Below, piece after piece: positions 36,192 through 45,054 of a DNA stretch of 64,000 nt. Within the stretch, counting starts at the first letter, position 1. Every line of letters begins with the position of its first letter. The DNA comes from Alteromonas lipotrueae. GTDB lineage: Bacteria > Pseudomonadota > Gammaproteobacteria > Enterobacterales > Alteromonadaceae. The position numbers and the translations under genes are program-made. The stretch spans positions 124,001 to 188,000 of the forward strand of contig NZ_JAESDI010000003.1 of NCBI RefSeq assembly GCF_019249215.1, in the 5' to 3' direction. The notes beneath the pieces are model-generated. The model was given only the letters and a program-made list of their open reading frames with translations, was not told the DNA's origin and did no database searches.

Positions 36192-37871
36192 TTAGTCGAA
36201 GGTATAAGTTAAAGATGCTGTAATTCTTCTATCTTTATAGTTATTTCCGAACTGGGCAATGCCAGAGTTCAAATCACCTGATTGGTCCAGAACCGTCACT
36301 TGCAAGCTTGTAACTAGGTGCCGCCCCAACTCTCTTTGTATGCTAACACTACTGTTCCAATTGTCTGTTTCTCCTCTGGCGCTTATATCTCCCGAACGTT
36401 GTTCGATATTGGCAAAGGTTATATTTGTGCTTAATGTTGTGTAGCTGCCAAGGCTATAAGCTAGGCTAGTACCAAATGAATATGTTCTTCTTAATCTGTC
36501 TTGGTCAAGGTAATCATCTTCAGCATACCGCCAAGACAATCCTAACGTTAGCCTAGAAAAGCTATAACCAGCCTGAGCATTTGCCCCTTTGCGAAGAATT
36601 ATGCTGTCGTCGAATTCCAAATTTTGGGAAGTGATTTCTACAAGCTGTTCAGACGCAGTTGGACTATAGCTCAAGCTGTTAGGCTGAAAGCATTCTGAAA
36701 TAGACGCTGATGATATAGGACAGACAAAAACGCCTAGACTTTCCGGATCTGAAAGCAAACGTGACGTATTCGTCACTTCTTCTGAATAAGCAAATGATGA
36801 TCTAAAGTGTTTAGAGTTATAATCGATATTGGCAGAAGCTGAGTCACCGTAAAATCGTCTTCCGAACGTCGCGCCTATCGAAGTTCTGGAGCTGAGTGCC
36901 CAAGAAAATTCTGCACCAACAAAGTCCTCATCGTCTTCTTCTATGCTCGAGTTACTCCGATTAAACGTGACGGCAATGTATCGAGTTTCGCTTTGTCGAT
37001 AGACTAGGCCTGCGCCATAGCTTGTATACTCACGGACTGTGCTAGACGTATCATCTCTATTAGAAATTTGGTTTGCTTCATGTTGGGCAGCAAATCTTAA
37101 TCCAAAATCGTTGTACAGAAGTGCATCTAAAAAGGCGTCACCCTCGCGAGTTATAAAACTACCAGAGCTATTCTGCGCACGGTCGGTATTTTGGTAGGCA
37201 CCTTCTACATTCCACACTACGCTTTTGACTCTATCGCCATTTGATGCGCTTCCTGAGAGGCTTATCGTATCATTATCCAAAGCCTGGCCATCGACCAATG
37301 ATGAGCGCTCTGAAGCCACGTCGGAGTAGCTGGCCACACCGTTTAATGCAACCCAATCGCCTTGTTGAATATTTAATTGTGCTAAAACTCTATTCGAGCG
37401 TGTTTTGCTAAGAGAATCAGAATTACTTAGAAAATCAGATACTAGATAGTTTGCAGAGCTGGTATTCCTATAAGCAAGAGCACCTGACGCCGAGATGACA
37501 AGTAAACGTTCTAGCGGTGCCCATTGTCCCCCATAGGAATACTCCGTATAGCTTTGCTCTCCATCCGATATGTCATTACTACGCTGTAAGTACGTCAATT
37601 TACTAGACCAAGCTCCTGAAAGAGTAGGTGACTGATAAGTAGCGTTTAATGTTGGGACTATTTTAAGTGTATCAATTGAAAAATTACCCAGAGACTCAGA
37701 GCTAACGTTTTGATGAATATAATCCGCATTTGTAGAGCCGCTCAATTCAACATTAGCGTAAAGTGAGCAGCTAAAAAGTGCCGAAAAGATAGCGGCTATT
37801 GGTTTAAGGTTCCTTGTAAGAGATATAGCCAAATGTGCTCTAATCTTCCCGCTCAGAATAATAGTATCCAT
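36192..37871 (-). CDS. XrtA-associated outer-membrane beta-barrel protein (TIGR03016-type)
   Basis: The protein has a signal peptide (residues ~1-40, from the ATG at 37871, giving 559 residues) and about 500 residues of amphipathic beta strands, ending in Thr-Phe-Asp. It matches the TIGR03016 outer-membrane protein found with exosortase-A loci, a likely export channel. Its start lies inside the end of the autokinase gene: the two frames overlap by 32 bases (37840-37871), so translation is probably coupled. Last gene of the minus-strand arm. Confidence 0.85.
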   Translation of the reverse strand: MDTIILSGKIRAHLAISLTRNLKPIAAIFSALFSCSLYANVELSGSTNADYIHQNVSSESLGNFSIDTLKIVPTLNATYQSPTLSGAWSSKLTYLQRSNDISDGEQSYTEYSYGGQWAPLERLLVISASGALAYRNTSSANYLVSDFLSNSDSLSKTRSNRVLAQLNIQQGDWVALNGVASYSDVASERSSLVDGQALDNDTISLSGSASNGDRVKSVVWNVEGAYQNTDRAQNSSGSFITREGDAFLDALLYNDFGLRFAAQHEANQISNRDDTSSTVREYTSYGAGLVYRQSETRYIAVTFNRSNSSIEEDDEDFVGAEFSWALSSRTSIGATFGRRFYGDSASANIDYNSKHFRSSFAYSEEVTNTSRLLSDPESLGVFVCPISSASISECFQPNSLSYSPTASEQLVEITSQNLEFDDSIILRKGANAQAGYSFSRLTLGLSWRYAEDDYLDQDRLRRTYSFGTSLAYSLGSYTTLSTNITFANIEQRSGDISARGETDNWNSSVSIQRELGRHLVTSLQVTVLDQSGDLNSGIAQFGNNYKDRRITASLTYTFD

Positions 37872-38727
37872 AATATCCGCTTCCATCGGTGTCATAATGC
37901 ACTGATTTGTTAACTACAAATCCAATTGCCATATCAGGGTTCAATCGTTCTACAGACATTTTAACGTCACTAAGTTTCGCTTTACCTTCCTCTACTACAA
38001 CCACTGCTTGACCTGCGAAATTAGCTAAAATAGCGCTTTCATTAATACCGATAAGAGGAGGCGTGTCGAAAATAACGATTCGATCAGGGTATCGGTTAGC
38101 AAATTCATCAACTGTTTCATGCATTTTATGACTAGCAAGCATCTCCGTAGAAAGGTGATGCGAGCGACCAGCAGGAATAATTTTCAATTTGTCGATATTG
38201 GTAGAGTAAAGTACCTCAGAAATATCGTCGACCTCACCGACAAGATACTCCATTAACCCTTTGCGCCTTTCCAAACCTAATGTGTTTAGCACATTAGGTT
38301 TAAGAACGTCTGCGTCAACTAACAGGACGGTTTTATCTTGTTCTGCTGCAATACTCAATGCGAGGTTTGTCGCAGTGAATGTTTTACCTTCAGAAGGGCG
38401 ACTGCTTGTAACCATTATTATATTAGGGTTATGAAGGGTTTTAGCGAGTGGGCCAAAAGCGTTAGCGAGTAACTTTCGCTTAATTTCTCGGTACTCTTCG
38501 TTAATTTGCCTACGCTCACCAGAAAGAGAGATGTGACCATTACCGCTTAGCCTCTGGAGATTAATTTTAAAACTACTTTTGGGGGATGTAGTCTCTGGCT
38601 TAGCAGCGTCAGTGGCTTCAAGTTGAGGTTCGGGAACGTTATTACTTGCGCTTTCCTCATTCGAGTTATTTGCTAAAGCGTTTTTCTGTTTTTGTTTTAA
38701 CAATGCTTTTTCAATTGTATTAGACAT
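37840..38727 (-). CDS. XrtA-associated tyrosine autokinase (BY-kinase, CpsD-type)
   Basis: The 295-residue protein has Walker A SSRPSEGKT (108-116), Walker A' LLVDADVLKPN (135-145) and a C-terminal tyrosine cluster (Tyr 285, 286, 288-290), the autophosphorylation target in bacterial tyrosine kinases. The first ~70 residues are disordered and acidic. It pairs with the chain-length protein upstream, overlapping by one base (TAATG), as the split Wzc arrangement requires. It controls polymer length and export. Confidence 0.92.
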   Translation of the reverse strand: MSNTIEKALLKQKQKNALANNSNEESASNNVPEPQLEATDAAKPETTSPKSSFKINLQRLSGNGHISLSGERRQINEEYREIKRKLLANAFGPLAKTLHNPNIIMVTSSRPSEGKTFTATNLALSIAAEQDKTVLLVDADVLKPNVLNTLGLERRKGLMEYLVGEVDDISEVLYSTNIDKLKIIPAGRSHHLSTEMLASHKMHETVDEFANRYPDRIVIFDTPPLIGINESAILANFAGQAVVVVEEGKAKLSDVKMSVERLNPDMAIGFVVNKSVHYDTDGSGYYGYYYSERED

Positions 38728-40295
38728 TAGAAAAACCTCTCGATTAAATTAATATTCATCATCTCTGCGGCCACTAATATACCATATTGCAGCAGAATCA
38801 TCCCGCAGGACAAGGCGAAGATTAATAATCTAAATTTGTTTTTTTTCTGAATGTTCACAATATTCAAATGGCTGACCGTTCCCCAAATTGGATAATCAGA
38901 TAGGCTGTTTAATTGTTTAGGTCTAATTAATATAGGGGAAAGTTGACTCACTAGAAACGCTACGCCTACACCAGAGCCAAAACCAGCAAGTAATACTGCG
39001 GTGTATAGGATGAGTCTATTTGGGCCTGACGGCGAACTGGCGGCAAGAGGCGGCTCTATAATACGAAACTGGAGTTCTTCAGCAGAAACCTCTGCCCGTC
39101 TTGAAAGCCCAGCGGCTTCTCGGCGTGACAATAATTCTTCGTATTTCTTCTTCGTTATTCCATAGTCTCTATTTAGCGCTGAAGACTCGGCTTCAATCTG
39201 TGGGATTAAGTCGACTTTAGATTCAAGCTCAGCAATTTTATTTTGTAAATCTGTCTCTTTTACCTCTAATGAAGCAACCTCGCTTTGAAGTTTACTCATT
39301 TCAAGCCGGATTTCCTGAGTTAGATCATTAAGGGGTAATTGGTCTTCTTCGTCAACACTTGAAAGGAATGCATCAATTTCTCGTTGGCGGGATTTTTCCA
39401 GACTAGATAAAAGCAAGTTAGCTTCAACCACATCGGGATGTTTTTCAGTAAATCTTAATTGAAGGCGGTCTAATTCTTCCTCCAGTTTTCGGATACGGTC
39501 ATCATACCGTGTTTTTAAGCCTGAATTTTCTTGGTTAGATACAGCAAAGCTATCCGTTGCAGATGTTTTCTTGATTTGTGATCTAAGAGAATCTACCTGT
39601 TGCTTAGTCTGTTTTATATTCAAGCGAGTAAGCTCAAGTTCTGCATTGAGGCTTTGAAGACTGCTATAATATGTACCAGAAAGGGGAAGTATATTGTTGT
39701 ACTGCCGTTTGAATTGGGCGAGTCGCTGTTCAGCTTCACTTAGTCGGCTTTCATATTCAGCTATTTGTTCTTCTAAGAAACGCCCCGCAGTATCAGTGTC
39801 TCGGCGGTTGTTTCCTAACGAGCCTTCTACAAAAAGGTCTAACGTTTCTTGCACAACCCGCTGAGCTGTAATCGCGTTAGCATTAGCAAATGAGATGTTA
39901 TAGATATTGTCCCTGCCAGCTGAACGCAAAACAATTGATGAAGATAGTTGGGTTACTAAGTCTTCAAACTCTCGTTCTGAATTAGTGGTGATATCTAAAT
40001 CACTCTCTCTGGCAATCGTTTCAACATTGGTTCTGCTTAAAAGCGTCCTAGCCATCATTTTGACTTCTTGATCGGGGTTGGACTGAATAGCAAGACCTTT
40101 CAAAAGTGGCTGGAGCACCGAACGGGTATCAACGTAAACCTTTGCTGTAGAGGTGTATTGATCGGGCAAGTTGGCAACCATGAAGAAGCCAATCGGGCAA
40201 ATCATCCATGACATAATAATGACATGACGTTTCTTAATCCAAATCCCTTTTAGTAAATCTAAAAATTGGAGTAAGGTTTGTTGTAAATCCTGCAT
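38727..40295 (-). CDS. Wzz-like chain-length determinant of the XrtA system
   Basis: The 522-residue inner-membrane protein has membrane helices near residues 24-43 and 420-445, a third near the C-terminus (~495-512), and between them a long periplasmic coiled-coil region (residues ~170-400). The Wzz domain begins at residue ~10. This matches TIGR03007, the polysaccharide co-polymerase of exosortase-A loci. Tyrosine kinase activity is supplied by the next gene, overlapping by one base. Confidence 0.9.
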   Translation of the reverse strand: MQDLQQTLLQFLDLLKGIWIKKRHVIIMSWMICPIGFFMVANLPDQYTSTAKVYVDTRSVLQPLLKGLAIQSNPDQEVKMMARTLLSRTNVETIARESDLDITTNSEREFEDLVTQLSSSIVLRSAGRDNIYNISFANANAITAQRVVQETLDLFVEGSLGNNRRDTDTAGRFLEEQIAEYESRLSEAEQRLAQFKRQYNNILPLSGTYYSSLQSLNAELELTRLNIKQTKQQVDSLRSQIKKTSATDSFAVSNQENSGLKTRYDDRIRKLEEELDRLQLRFTEKHPDVVEANLLLSSLEKSRQREIDAFLSSVDEEDQLPLNDLTQEIRLEMSKLQSEVASLEVKETDLQNKIAELESKVDLIPQIEAESSALNRDYGITKKKYEELLSRREAAGLSRRAEVSAEELQFRIIEPPLAASSPSGPNRLILYTAVLLAGFGSGVGVAFLVSQLSPILIRPKQLNSLSDYPIWGTVSHLNIVNIQKKNKFRLLIFALSCGMILLQYGILVAAEMMNINLIERFF

Positions 40296-40321
40296 TTAAA
40301 TGTTCCGTTTACTACTTAGAA

Positions 40322-40954
40322 CTAAAACCAAGCTTCTGGAATAATAATTATATCGCCAGGGAGAATGTCTACATTTTGTTGAATGTCGCCGCTTCGAATT
40401 AAGTCGTCAATACTTAAGGAAAATGTGGATTGCTGACCATTGATCACGCGTACTAATTTTGCGTTATTACCGTCGGCAAACTCAGTTAATCCGCCAACAG
40501 CTATCATTAAATCGAGTAATGTCATGTGTTCAGTATAACTGACCGCGCTTGGGTTAGTGGCTTCCCCAATAACTCTTACTTGCTCACTTAACGGGCCAGA
40601 AAAGTTATTAACACTCACGGTAACGCGAGGGTTATTAATATAAATTGATAACTGTTCTTCAATTTCGCGAGCCAGCATAGAGGGCGTGCGTCCTGCCACA
40701 TCGATATCTTCGACCAATGACGTGGTTACTTTCCCATCAGGTCTAACAATAAACTGACCGGATACTTCAGGGTTTCGCCAAACGAAAATGGTTAGCGAGT
40801 CGCCAGGGCCGATTAGGTATTGATATTCATTTACATCGGTTGTTAATGATGCTCTGGTGGTAGCTTGGGGGAGAGTTGAAGTATTCGAGCACCCAACAAG
40901 TATTGAAACTAGTAAAAATGCAAAGCTTAAATGCATGTTTTTTAAACGAAACAT
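40322..40954 (-). CDS. Wza-like polysaccharide export lipoprotein of the XrtA system
   Basis: The 210-residue precursor has a lipobox (LVGC, lipidated Cys22), a Poly_export domain (residues ~45-125, YLIGPGDSLTIFVWRNPEVSG) and an SLBB domain (~130-210). This is the short XrtA-associated version of Wza. It is the first gene of the minus-strand arm, 149 bases from the divergent plus arm, and lies 26 bases before the chain-length gene. Confidence 0.88.
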   Translation of the reverse strand: MFRLKNMHLSFAFLLVSILVGCSNTSTLPQATTRASLTTDVNEYQYLIGPGDSLTIFVWRNPEVSGQFIVRPDGKVTTSLVEDIDVAGRTPSMLAREIEEQLSIYINNPRVTVSVNNFSGPLSEQVRVIGEATNPSAVSYTEHMTLLDLMIAVGGLTEFADGNNAKLVRVINGQQSTFSLSIDDLIRSGDIQQNVDILPGDIIIIPEAWF

Positions 40955-41000
40955 AAGAGATCATCCTACACTCATTATGGTTAAATTGTAGCTTTCGGTG

Positions 41001-41028
41001 TTTACCCTACGGCAAATCTCACTATAAT
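41001..41028 (+). promoter_or_regulatory. Sigma-70-like promoter for the plus-strand polysaccharide arm
   Basis: TATAAT at 41023-41028 is a perfect -10 box; TTTACC at 41001-41006, 16 bases upstream, is a fair -35. It sits in the divergent region 40955-41103, 75 bases before the first gene. A minus-strand promoter was not resolved. A hairpin (AATCCC/GGGATT, 41058-41078) lies downstream. Confidence 0.5.
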
Positions 41029-41103
41029 GCCAATAACAATTCTAGTCTATTAGAATAAATCCCTCTATGATGGGGATTAGTTCGTAGTATTAAGGGGCCA
41101 GGG

Positions 41104-42516
41104 GTGGCAGTAAATAAGCGAAATCAAAATAAGCGCTCTAATATTCTTGTAGTAACAGAAGCGCTACTTATAGCTTATATGGGATACATTACGTACTTTA
41201 TCCTCACACAGGTTGGGCTTGTTTCGAAAGTTCCACCGGAAAAGCTGATCATTAACGTAGGTTTACTTACTGTATCGATTCTTCTTTGCTCACTGTCTGT
41301 GGGTCTGTATGAAGCAAAACTTAGGGAAACTTTTCGCGGCATTATAAGACGGATTTTTGTCAGTGTGGGGCTAAGTTACTTCCTTGTTGAAATCGTCAGT
41401 AGGGCGTTGTTCGATAATCTGGTGATGGATGCCTATTTCCTGCCGGCTGCCGTATTTTCGATTATCATCACACTGGTCATTTTTCGCTACTTTACGAACC
41501 GCTTAGGGCTTTTAGGTTTAGGTAAAGTTCGTATAGTGGTGCTAGGGGCGGGTGAAAGAGCATCAATTATTGAAAAGCGGATGCGTCGCGATGTGGATAG
41601 AATCGGATTCGAAATGGTTGGGTTTGTGCCTATCCCTGGTGATAACCGAGAAGACGGTATTCGCAGAGAAAAAATCGTTCACATAAAGGTGGATGAGAAC
41701 TTTCAGCAGTTTATAAACGACAATGATATTGAAGAAATTGTCATTGCGTGTGATCAACGTCGTGGCACCTTGCCCGTTGAAGTCCTTTTTGAATGTCGCC
41801 TGCGTGGTATTGAGGTTACCGAATTACTCGACTTCATGGAAAGGGAGACGGGGCAAATTGTAGTAAACTTGATGTATCCAAGTTGGGTTATCTACTCAAA
41901 TGGTTTCCAGAGCCAAAATTACCTCAGAGATGCGCTTGACTACAGCCTTAACGCTTTACTGGCACTTTTTGTGTTTATATTTGTATGGCCAATCATGCTC
42001 ACTACTGCACTCATCATCTATCTTGATGACGGTCGACGCACCGGGGTATCGGTGTTTTATGCTCAAGAGCGAGTTGGTTTAAATGGGCAGCTGTTCAAAA
42101 TACTGAAGTTTCGAAGCATGCGACCTGATGCCGAAAAAGACGGTGCTAAATGGGCAAGTAAAAATGACGATCGAGTAACGCGAATTGGGCATTTCATTAG
42201 AAAGTATCGTATCGACGAACTACCTCAATTACTTAATGTGTTTAAAGGTGAAATGTCTTTCATTGGTCCTCGCCCTGAAAGGCCTCAGTTTGTTGAGCAG
42301 TTAGTAAAAGAAGTACCTTATTATAACCAGCGCCATAATGTTAAACCCGGGTTGGCTGGTTGGGCGCAACTCAATTACCCCTATGGGGCAAGTGTGGAAG
42401 ACTCCATGGAAAAGCTTAAGTTCGACCTTTATTACGTTAAGCATCAAAGTCTTCTACTAGATATTCTTATACTTATCAGAACTGTTGAAGTGGTGTTATT
42501 TGGAAAAGGCAGATAG
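41104..42516 (+). CDS. Initiating sugar-phosphate transferase of the XrtA system (WcaJ/TIGR03013-type)
   Basis: The 470-residue protein has four N-terminal membrane helices (~15-140), a Rossmann-like domain (~145-265), a further membrane helix (~280-305) and a C-terminal Bac_transf domain with ILKFRSMRPDAEKDG and PQLLNVFKGEMSFIGPRPERP. It transfers a hexose- or HexNAc-phosphate to undecaprenyl phosphate, starting the repeat unit. Start is a GTG (41104). First gene of the plus-strand operon; the next gene, exosortase, follows after 30 bases. Confidence 0.92.
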   Translation: MAVNKRNQNKRSNILVVTEALLIAYMGYITYFILTQVGLVSKVPPEKLIINVGLLTVSILLCSLSVGLYEAKLRETFRGIIRRIFVSVGLSYFLVEIVSRALFDNLVMDAYFLPAAVFSIIITLVIFRYFTNRLGLLGLGKVRIVVLGAGERASIIEKRMRRDVDRIGFEMVGFVPIPGDNREDGIRREKIVHIKVDENFQQFINDNDIEEIVIACDQRRGTLPVEVLFECRLRGIEVTELLDFMERETGQIVVNLMYPSWVIYSNGFQSQNYLRDALDYSLNALLALFVFIFVWPIMLTTALIIYLDDGRRTGVSVFYAQERVGLNGQLFKILKFRSMRPDAEKDGAKWASKNDDRVTRIGHFIRKYRIDELPQLLNVFKGEMSFIGPRPERPQFVEQLVKEVPYYNQRHNVKPGLAGWAQLNYPYGASVEDSMEKLKFDLYYVKHQSLLLDILILIRTVEVVLFGKGR

Positions 42517-42546
42517 CCTTCAAATATTCAAATAGGGATTAAGAGT

Positions 42547-43965
42547 ATGCTAGCAAGGAATGGCCTAATTGCGTTTGTTACAATGGCTACGGTCATATTG
42601 GGTTGGGCGTTATTAAACTTTCCCGTTATGAAGACATTGTGGGATAACGGCTTTGACGACGGCACGTACTCTCACGCTTACTTAATACCCGTTATTATTT
42701 TATATCTGATATACACTGCAGCTGAACAGCAAAAACTGATTTTTAGAACAAAAATTAGTTATGGATGGTTAGCTGCAGGCATTGTTATTGGTGGTTTATT
42801 TTGGATAAGTGTCTGGTCTCAAATTAGCCTTCTGTATTGGTCATTGTCCCTTTCGCTGCTTATTCTTTTGAGTTTACAAATTTTTAGATTGAGTTGGTCG
42901 CTCATATTTCCCCTCTCGTACTTAATTTTCATCTATCCCTTTTGGGGGGCATTCGCCGGCTTTTTTCAAGAACTTTCTGTATTTATGGTGACATTTATCA
43001 TGTCATTTACGGATATTCCCGTTTTTGTAGAAAATGAATTTGTTACTATTCCAGCAGGTGTATTTGAAATCGCAAGGGGGTGTAGTGGTTTGCGGTATAT
43101 CATTGTATCGCTTGCGATAAGTTCACTTTACGTATTTCTTTACCTTAGAACATTTAAAAGCGCTTTTATCTTCATATTGTTTGCAATCGTAGGCGCATTA
43201 GTAACTAACTGGCTAAGAATAGTTTTCCTTATTCTTATTGGAGATTATACCAATATGGAAAGCTCTCTAATGACTGACCACAACAACTTTGGTTGGTATA
43301 TCTATGTTCCCGTGGCACTAATTCAGTTTTATCTGGGGGGAAAATTAGAACAGGCAGACGAAAGAATGCGTGTAATCAATCCCGTCACCGAGGTATCACC
43401 TGAAGCAGCAGAAAAAAATTCGCCACTAACGGCAACAGTAGTAATAGCAACAGTAATGATTCTCTGTTTTTCATCATATGCAGCGCAAATGTCTATTCAA
43501 AATAGTACCGTCCTACCTGAAAATTGTGAGGCTGAGTTTGATACCCGAAATCATATCAATTTAGACGTACTCAATTACTCTTTTGTCTGCAGCGTTGCCA
43601 GTGATGTTAATAACGAGCAAAAGCGTGTCTTTTATTTCAATGCCGAAGAATTAGATAACAAAGCATCATTCTACTTAAATACCATTATACCTAGCGACCA
43701 CACGTCAATATCGAAAGTGATTTCTGACGGGGAAAATCAGGTAGTAAGTCGTGACAAGGTGGGGGATTTTTGGCTTATTAAGTATGTTTATATCATTGAC
43801 GGCCAAACGTTTTCTTCTGTACGGAATTTTAAACTTGCTCGAATTAAAAGCGCATTGAAAGGGGTTAATACTCATCGTTTGGTGGTGACCGTGACTAAAT
43901 GCCCCGATGATTGCTCTTCATCGAGCGCTACATCCTCAAAGAACTCCCCACATGCCGGTTTTTAA
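42547..43965 (+). CDS. xrtA: Exosortase A with C-terminal EpsI-like domain
   Basis: The 472-residue membrane protein has seven or eight helices and the catalytic residues Cys179 (GCSGLRY, 178-184), Arg224 (NWLRI) and His245 (DHNNFGWY). This is the transpeptidase that sorts PEP-CTERM proteins and often sits in polysaccharide loci. After a further helix (~293-312) residues ~315-450 resemble EpsI/DUF3485, a fusion seen in exosortase A. The C-terminal ~20 residues are Ser-rich. No PEP-CTERM protein is visible in this window, so its substrates lie elsewhere. Confidence 0.9.
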   Translation: MLARNGLIAFVTMATVILGWALLNFPVMKTLWDNGFDDGTYSHAYLIPVIILYLIYTAAEQQKLIFRTKISYGWLAAGIVIGGLFWISVWSQISLLYWSLSLSLLILLSLQIFRLSWSLIFPLSYLIFIYPFWGAFAGFFQELSVFMVTFIMSFTDIPVFVENEFVTIPAGVFEIARGCSGLRYIIVSLAISSLYVFLYLRTFKSAFIFILFAIVGALVTNWLRIVFLILIGDYTNMESSLMTDHNNFGWYIYVPVALIQFYLGGKLEQADERMRVINPVTEVSPEAAEKNSPLTATVVIATVMILCFSSYAAQMSIQNSTVLPENCEAEFDTRNHINLDVLNYSFVCSVASDVNNEQKRVFYFNAEELDNKASFYLNTIIPSDHTSISKVISDGENQVVSRDKVGDFWLIKYVYIIDGQTFSSVRNFKLARIKSALKGVNTHRLVVTVTKCPDDCSSSSATSSKNSPHAGF

Positions 43966-43968
43966 GTG

Positions 43969-45054
43969 ATGGAAGTGCGCATTTTAGACTCAGAACAACA
44001 AATAGTAGAGAGCAAGGAGTCTTGGCAGAAGCTTTATGCTAGTGCAAGTAACAGCAATGTTTTTCTTAGTTATGAATGGATAACGACATGGATAAGTGTA
44101 TTTAAAAACTGTGTGTCGGTATTGGCGGTAGTGACAGTCTGGGATCTTGATGAGCTAGTATGCTTATTGCCTCTTTATAAACGAGCAGGGGACCGCGCTG
44201 GCGTATTCTGGTTTGTAGGTAGCGGAGAACCAGAAGCTGCAGAAGTATGTAGTGAAGGCCTGGATATGCTGTCAGCTCGGTTAATTAGTACCGAGATTAA
44301 CCAACTACTCAAAAAGGCGATTGACACTATTGGCCTTAAGAAATTAGTTGTTTCAAACTCAACAGAAAAAAATCAAGTTAGCATGATGTTTGAATATTTA
44401 GGGTATAAAAACCTTAAGGAGTTCAAAGGGAATCGGTATTTTATTAATACCGGAGATAGTAAAACCAAGCTCGAAAAAAGAACTTTCCGCTATCTTAAGG
44501 CTGCTGAAAAGCGTGGTATTACCTATCATGTTGTAGAAAATGTTTCGGATTTAGAGCTTGCCTTTGATGAATTGAAGCGTCTTCACAATACAAAATGGCG
44601 TCGACCTGGACACCCTTCTATTTTTGACCACCCGTTATTTGACGCCTTTCACAATAGTGTTTTGCAAAAGCTTTTAGCAGTTGAAAAGTTGTCTTTAATC
44701 GCTATAAAAAAAAATGAACAAACGATAGCGGTTAATTATTCAATGATATCCGGTGATGACCTAGTGTTTTACCAAAGTGGAGTAGACACCTCTTTTAAAC
44801 CCAATATTTCTCCAGGTATGCTTCTGCATTGCGCTCAACTTCGACAGGCCCGCATATTAAACCTAAATAATTATGACTTTTTACTATCAATGCCTCCTAG
44901 CTACAAAGAAGACATTACGGAATATAAACAACCCATTTACAGCTTCACTTTTCATAAGTACAGCACTACATTTTTCTTCGAGTGTTGGCGAACCGCTATT
45001 ATGAAAGCATTAAGTTACCTAAGAGTTCGAATCTTAGGGAGAGTGTCATGGTAA
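43969..45054 (+). CDS. GNAT/FemAB-like protein of the XrtA locus
   Basis: The 361-residue protein has the CelD/BcsL-type acetyltransferase fold (Acetyltransf_6) over residues ~150-300, with the pattern of IAIKKNEQTIAVNYSMISGDDLVFYQSG. Related proteins in exosortase-A loci are called FemAB. It lies directly after the exosortase; the ATG at 43969 is preferred over the GTG at 43966, which abuts the stop. It could acylate or otherwise modify the polysaccharide or a peptide. It overlaps the ligase gene by seven bases. Confidence 0.8.
   Translation: MEVRILDSEQQIVESKESWQKLYASASNSNVFLSYEWITTWISVFKNCVSVLAVVTVWDLDELVCLLPLYKRAGDRAGVFWFVGSGEPEAAEVCSEGLDMLSARLISTEINQLLKKAIDTIGLKKLVVSNSTEKNQVSMMFEYLGYKNLKEFKGNRYFINTGDSKTKLEKRTFRYLKAAEKRGITYHVVENVSDLELAFDELKRLHNTKWRRPGHPSIFDHPLFDAFHNSVLQKLLAVEKLSLIAIKKNEQTIAVNYSMISGDDLVFYQSGVDTSFKPNISPGMLLHCAQLRQARILNLNNYDFLLSMPPSYKEDITEYKQPIYSFTFHKYSTTFFFECWRTAIMKALSYLRVRILGRVSW

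Noticed and set aside
40955..41103. RfaH ops/JUMPstart element upstream of the polysaccharide operon
   Set aside because: No GGCGGTAG core in the divergent region.
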